Both the position numbers and the translations under genes were made by a program. DNA of 64,000 bases from RUG708 sp050946535 (lineage in GTDB: Bacteria; Bacillota; Clostridia; Peptostreptococcales; Anaerovoracaceae), in assembly GCA_050946535.1 (NCBI GenBank), contig JBMNUZ010000006.1, positions 37,313-101,312 of the forward strand, in the 5' to 3' direction. This document shows, piece after piece, positions 61,774 through 64,000 of this stretch. How positions within the stretch are numbered: the first letter of the stretch is position 1; each line of letters starts with the position of its first letter. The notes beneath the pieces are model-generated. The model was not told the origin of the DNA. It was given only the letters and a program-made list of their open reading frames with translations, and did no database searches.

Positions 61774-62649
61774 TTATTCTTGTGATTTTTCGTGTTCCGG
61801 CATTCCCTTGAACCAGTAATCCGGTTCGTCGTACTCAGCCTGGATTTCCTTTACGATATCCTTGGTGTTCAGGAACAGGCGCTTCTTATCGGTAAGATAG
61901 TTCACATGATTTGCCAGGGCTCTCTCGGTGAAATATCCGTTGCTGTCTTCATCATTCTGTATGATTTCATAGCCCTTAGCGCCTCTCTTCAGCGTTCCGG
62001 TTGCGCCGCACACAGCGCATTTTACCTTTCCGTCCGGATTGATCTTTATCGCGGTCGACGTGCAGACCGGACATTCTATGAACTCGGAACTCTTGTCAGG
62101 ATTCTTTTTGCCTTTTTCGAGAAGATCCGCAAGCTTATTGAGCATTTCAAGATTATCGCCCTTTACGGAATCAGCCGGAAGTGTAGCGAGCATCGGCTGC
62201 ACGGCAAGAACGTTCAAGTGAAGTTTGTTCGCAAATGTAATCGCGTCTTCTTTGATACGGCCTTCCCATCCGTCCATGCCGTAAGGCGTAACTACGACGC
62301 AGTCAGGATAAGGATGCGGCCAGTTCGGGTAATCGCTCGTGATCGAGAGGAATCTGTCGAGAATATTCTTCACAGGGCCCGGTGCTGTAAATATGTAAGC
62401 AGGAAATGCGATTACGATCTTGTCGCTGTGCTTCACGTTTCTTATGATGATGTCGAGATCGTCGTTTATGGCACATTTGCTGCCTTCGGGAACGCATCTG
62501 TAGCAGGCTCTGCACGGCTTTATATCGAGGTCGTTTAGCCGGATCATTACTTTCTCCCAGTCATCGGGAAGGCTCTTTAATATTGCTTTGACGGCAAGCT
62601 CGGAATTTCCGCCCCTTCTCGGCGAATATACAAATCCACATACACGCAT
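61774..62649 (-). CDS. Flavodoxin-family NAD(P)H:FMN-type protein with zinc ribbon
   Basis: The protein has 291 residues. The N-terminal ~185 residues are a flavodoxin-like FMN-binding fold: VYSPRRGGNSELAVKAIL, then CRACYRCVPEGSKCAINDD, and VIAFPAYIFTAPGPVKNILDR. A CPVC...CAVC zinc ribbon (about 195-220) and a C-terminal helical region follow. The cysteine-rich loop is common in iron-sulfur flavoprotein-like proteins, but the compact Cys motif of true ISF is not complete. Redox partner unknown. TGGAGG precedes the ATG; glpK follows. Confidence 0.82.
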   Translation of the reverse strand: MRVCGFVYSPRRGGNSELAVKAILKSLPDDWEKVMIRLNDLDIKPCRACYRCVPEGSKCAINDDLDIIIRNVKHSDKIVIAFPAYIFTAPGPVKNILDRFLSITSDYPNWPHPYPDCVVVTPYGMDGWEGRIKEDAITFANKLHLNVLAVQPMLATLPADSVKGDNLEMLNKLADLLEKGKKNPDKSSEFIECPVCTSTAIKINPDGKVKCAVCGATGTLKRGAKGYEIIQNDEDSNGYFTERALANHVNYLTDKKRLFLNTKDIVKEIQAEYDEPDYWFKGMPEHEKSQE

Positions 62650-63236
62650 AATATACCTCCAGCCATTGGTGGCTATTCTGAATACTGATACTTATTGAAT
62701 TCTACATATCTTATTGATAATTTTAGCAAATCTAATATTAATATACAATAAAGCAGCGCATGAAAGTCCGCCGTTTCCGGCTCGATCAGCCACCTCCGGA
62801 AGACGGGTAAAGGATGCTCGCGCGAACTGATGCTGTGAAGCGGCAACCGGTACACGACGCATTTGTTTTTTAATAAGAGAATATTAAAGCTGGCGTTTCC
62901 CTCACCGAATCATCGCTGATTGGCTCTGGCGAAGGAATGGATGCTCTGGTGAAAAGGAGAACTGACCTGTTAAAGAGAAGACTTCCATGTCGCTGAAAAC
63001 ATTTATATTCTGGCGAATTGCGAATTAAAGAAGCAAGTTCTTAAATAGTATGGACAGTATGGTCATCAAAATAAAGAAAAATAATTAATGGATGAAAGTC
63101 AGCTGTTTCCAGAGCAATCATCCATCTCTTGAAGACTCTGAACGGGAGGGGTGCGGCCTTTATAGTTCTTAGTAAAGAAGGATGCTAATCAAGAATGTGA
63201 AAGGAATAGATTCATTATCAATATAAAACATTAATA
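62650..63236. other. Gene-free region with a 45-base direct repeat pair
   Basis: No gene or standard RNA is recognised. Two diverged 45-base copies lie at 62760-62804 and 63092-63136; both start ATGAAAGTC and end GAAGAC. In the second copy flanking TGGATGA and TCATCCA can pair to form a stem. Confidence 0.6.
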
Positions 63237-63237
63237 G

Positions 63238-63260
63238 CGGCAGCTTCATATTTTCCCGGG
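63238..63260 (-). pseudogene. Remnant of a 5S rRNA gene (last 23 bases)
   Basis: These 23 bases (CGGCAGCTTCATATTTTCCC then GGG on the plus strand) are identical to 63883-63905 of the complete 5S gene. The similarity stops abruptly where the repeat array begins. Confidence 0.8.
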
Positions 63261-63806
63261 AACACTCCGCAAGCTGCTCTGGTATTCTACGTTGCCTGCT
63301 ACGAAGCTCACTGCGGCTTGCTCCGTTCCTACGTTCGAAAGCCCTCATCATATTTTATTTGGTGGGCTTTCTCGCTACGCTGTCGCATTTTACCTTAGCC
63401 GACTTGGATGCGGCTAAAGCCGCGTAAAATGCGCATCACTGCGCAAGCTGATTTGTTCTTCTACGTTGTATGATATAAAGCTCACTGCAGCTTGCTTCGT
63501 TCCTACGCTCAGGAATCTTTTTCATATTTCATATGTTGATTCCTTCGCTACGCTGTCGCATTTTACCTTAGCCGACTTGGATGCGGCTAAAGCCGCGTAA
63601 AATGCGCATCACTGCGCAAGCTGATTTGTTCTTCTACGTTGTATGATATAAAGCTCACTGCAGCTTGCTCCGTTCCTACGCTCGAAAGCCCTGATCTGAT
63701 TTTTATGGTTGGCTTTCTCACTTCGCTGTCGTATTTTACCTTTGCCAACTTAGCGTACGGCTGAAGCCGTTTGGCTTCAGCCGTGTAAAATACGCACTCG
63801 CGCGAC
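63261..63806. repeat. Three-unit tandem array of ~174-bp structured repeats
   Basis: Units start at 63273, 63447 and 63620; the first two are 174 and 173 bases, the third is slightly longer and more diverged. Each has the same layout: an AAGCTCACTGC(A/G)GCTT hairpin, CGTTCCTACG, a variable stem (GAAAGCCC/GGGCTTTC in units 1 and 3, AGGAATC/GATTCCT in unit 2), CGCTACGCTGTCG-like sequence, and a long palindrome closed by GCATTTTAC/GTAAAATGC, or GTATTTTAC/GTAAAATAC in unit 3. No long reading frame runs through it. Confidence 0.85.
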
Positions 63807-63837
63807 TGCCCGGAAAGGAAGATCATCGTGCGGGCAT

Positions 63838-63879
63838 GAAAAAAAGCGGAATCTGAATAGATCAGATTCCGCTTTTTTT
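63838..63879 (-). terminator. Terminator of the rRNA operon
   Basis: AAAAAGCGGAATCTGA pairs perfectly with TCAGATTCCGCTTTTT around a short loop, with T-runs at both ends. It begins three bases past the 5S 3' end on the minus strand. Confidence 0.9.
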
Positions 63880-63881
63880 AA

Positions 63882-63995
63882 ACGGCAGCTTCATATTTTC
63901 CCGGGCAGTCGCCCGCCAGGTATCGTCTGCGCAAGAGAGCTTAACTTCTGTGTTCGGGATGGGAACAGGTGGATCCTCTCCGCAATCACCACCGT
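63882..63995 (-). rRNA. rrf: 5S ribosomal RNA
   Basis: The minus strand contains the universal 5S core CCCATCCCGAACACAGAAG followed by TTAAG, and the GGCGGGCGACTGCCCGGG arm. The ends ACGGTGG and CTGCCGT pair as helix I, which sets the boundaries to within a base or two (about 114 nt). The orientation implies that 16S and 23S lie to the right of the window and are transcribed leftward. Confidence 0.95.
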
Positions 63996-64000
63996 ATCTT

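Overview
The window looks like a piece of chromosome from an anaerobic, Gram-positive-type bacterium of the class Clostridia (Firmicutes/Bacillota). The pointers are a TPP riboswitch, a tandem glycine riboswitch, strong AGGAGG-type ribosome binding sites, a tilS-ftsH-coaX-dusB-greA-lysS cluster, a programmed frameshift in prfB, an iron-only-hydrogenase-like redox sensor with a SpoIIE-type phosphatase, and orphan bacterial-microcompartment genes. I infer the family Anaerovoracaceae (Family XIII) only weakly. Nearly all genes lie on the minus strand; the exceptions are a Crp/Fnr regulator, trkA-trkH, a sodium:amino-acid symporter and one unknown gene. No prophage, IS element or CRISPR array is visible.

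Layout: 1-5 kb holds the start of an aminotransferase, a Crp/Fnr regulator facing an orphan eutS-eutP pair, an ECF transporter S component and alaA. 5.3-8.1 kb is the trkA-trkH potassium uptake pair. 8.4-20.6 kb is a long minus-strand housekeeping block: lysS fused to an HD domain, greA, dusB, coaX, ftsH, tilS, tatD, metG and a trigger-factor-like isomerase that lacks the ribosome-binding domain. 21.4-27.7 kb carries a MalT-like LuxR regulator, wecB, a TagO/WecA-type enzyme, dCMP deaminase and truA. 28-31.5 kb is a TPP-riboswitch-controlled thiamine salvage operon: cytX, a thiE-HAD fusion and thiD. 31.8-36.6 kb has a lone prepilin peptidase, a DHHW/MBOAT acylation pair and a DUF2889-like gene interrupted by an in-frame TAG. 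37-40.6 kb is an lrp-tadA-(Ig-like membrane protein)-glnS operon. 40.7-44.1 kb is a redox-signalling operon: thioredoxin-like ferredoxin, H-cluster-type PAS sensor and SpoIIE phosphatase. 44.7-48.9 kb has a lytic transglycosylase, a glycine-riboswitch-controlled symporter, tRNA-Arg(CCU) and a CvpA protein. 49-59.3 kb has tex, prfB, secA, lysC, an unknown protein and a solitary acetolactate synthase small subunit. 59.4-62.6 kb has a cluster of DnaA boxes, dtd, glpK and a flavodoxin-like protein. The right edge is a 5S rRNA gene, its terminator, and a three-unit structured repeat array next to a 23-base remnant of a second 5S gene.

The points most worth a second look are: the structured repeat array beside the 5S gene, with compensatory stem changes; the DnaA-box cluster away from any dnaA gene; the redox sensor operon, whose sensor keeps the H-cluster cysteines but loses the proton-relay cysteine, and whose first gene appears to start at AUU; the orphan eutS-eutP pair with a long charged EutP tail; the LysRS-HD and ThiE-HAD fusions; the amber-interrupted DUF2889-like gene; and a recurring pattern of decaying tandem repeats just downstream of stop codons, several of which copy the 3' end of the neighbouring gene.
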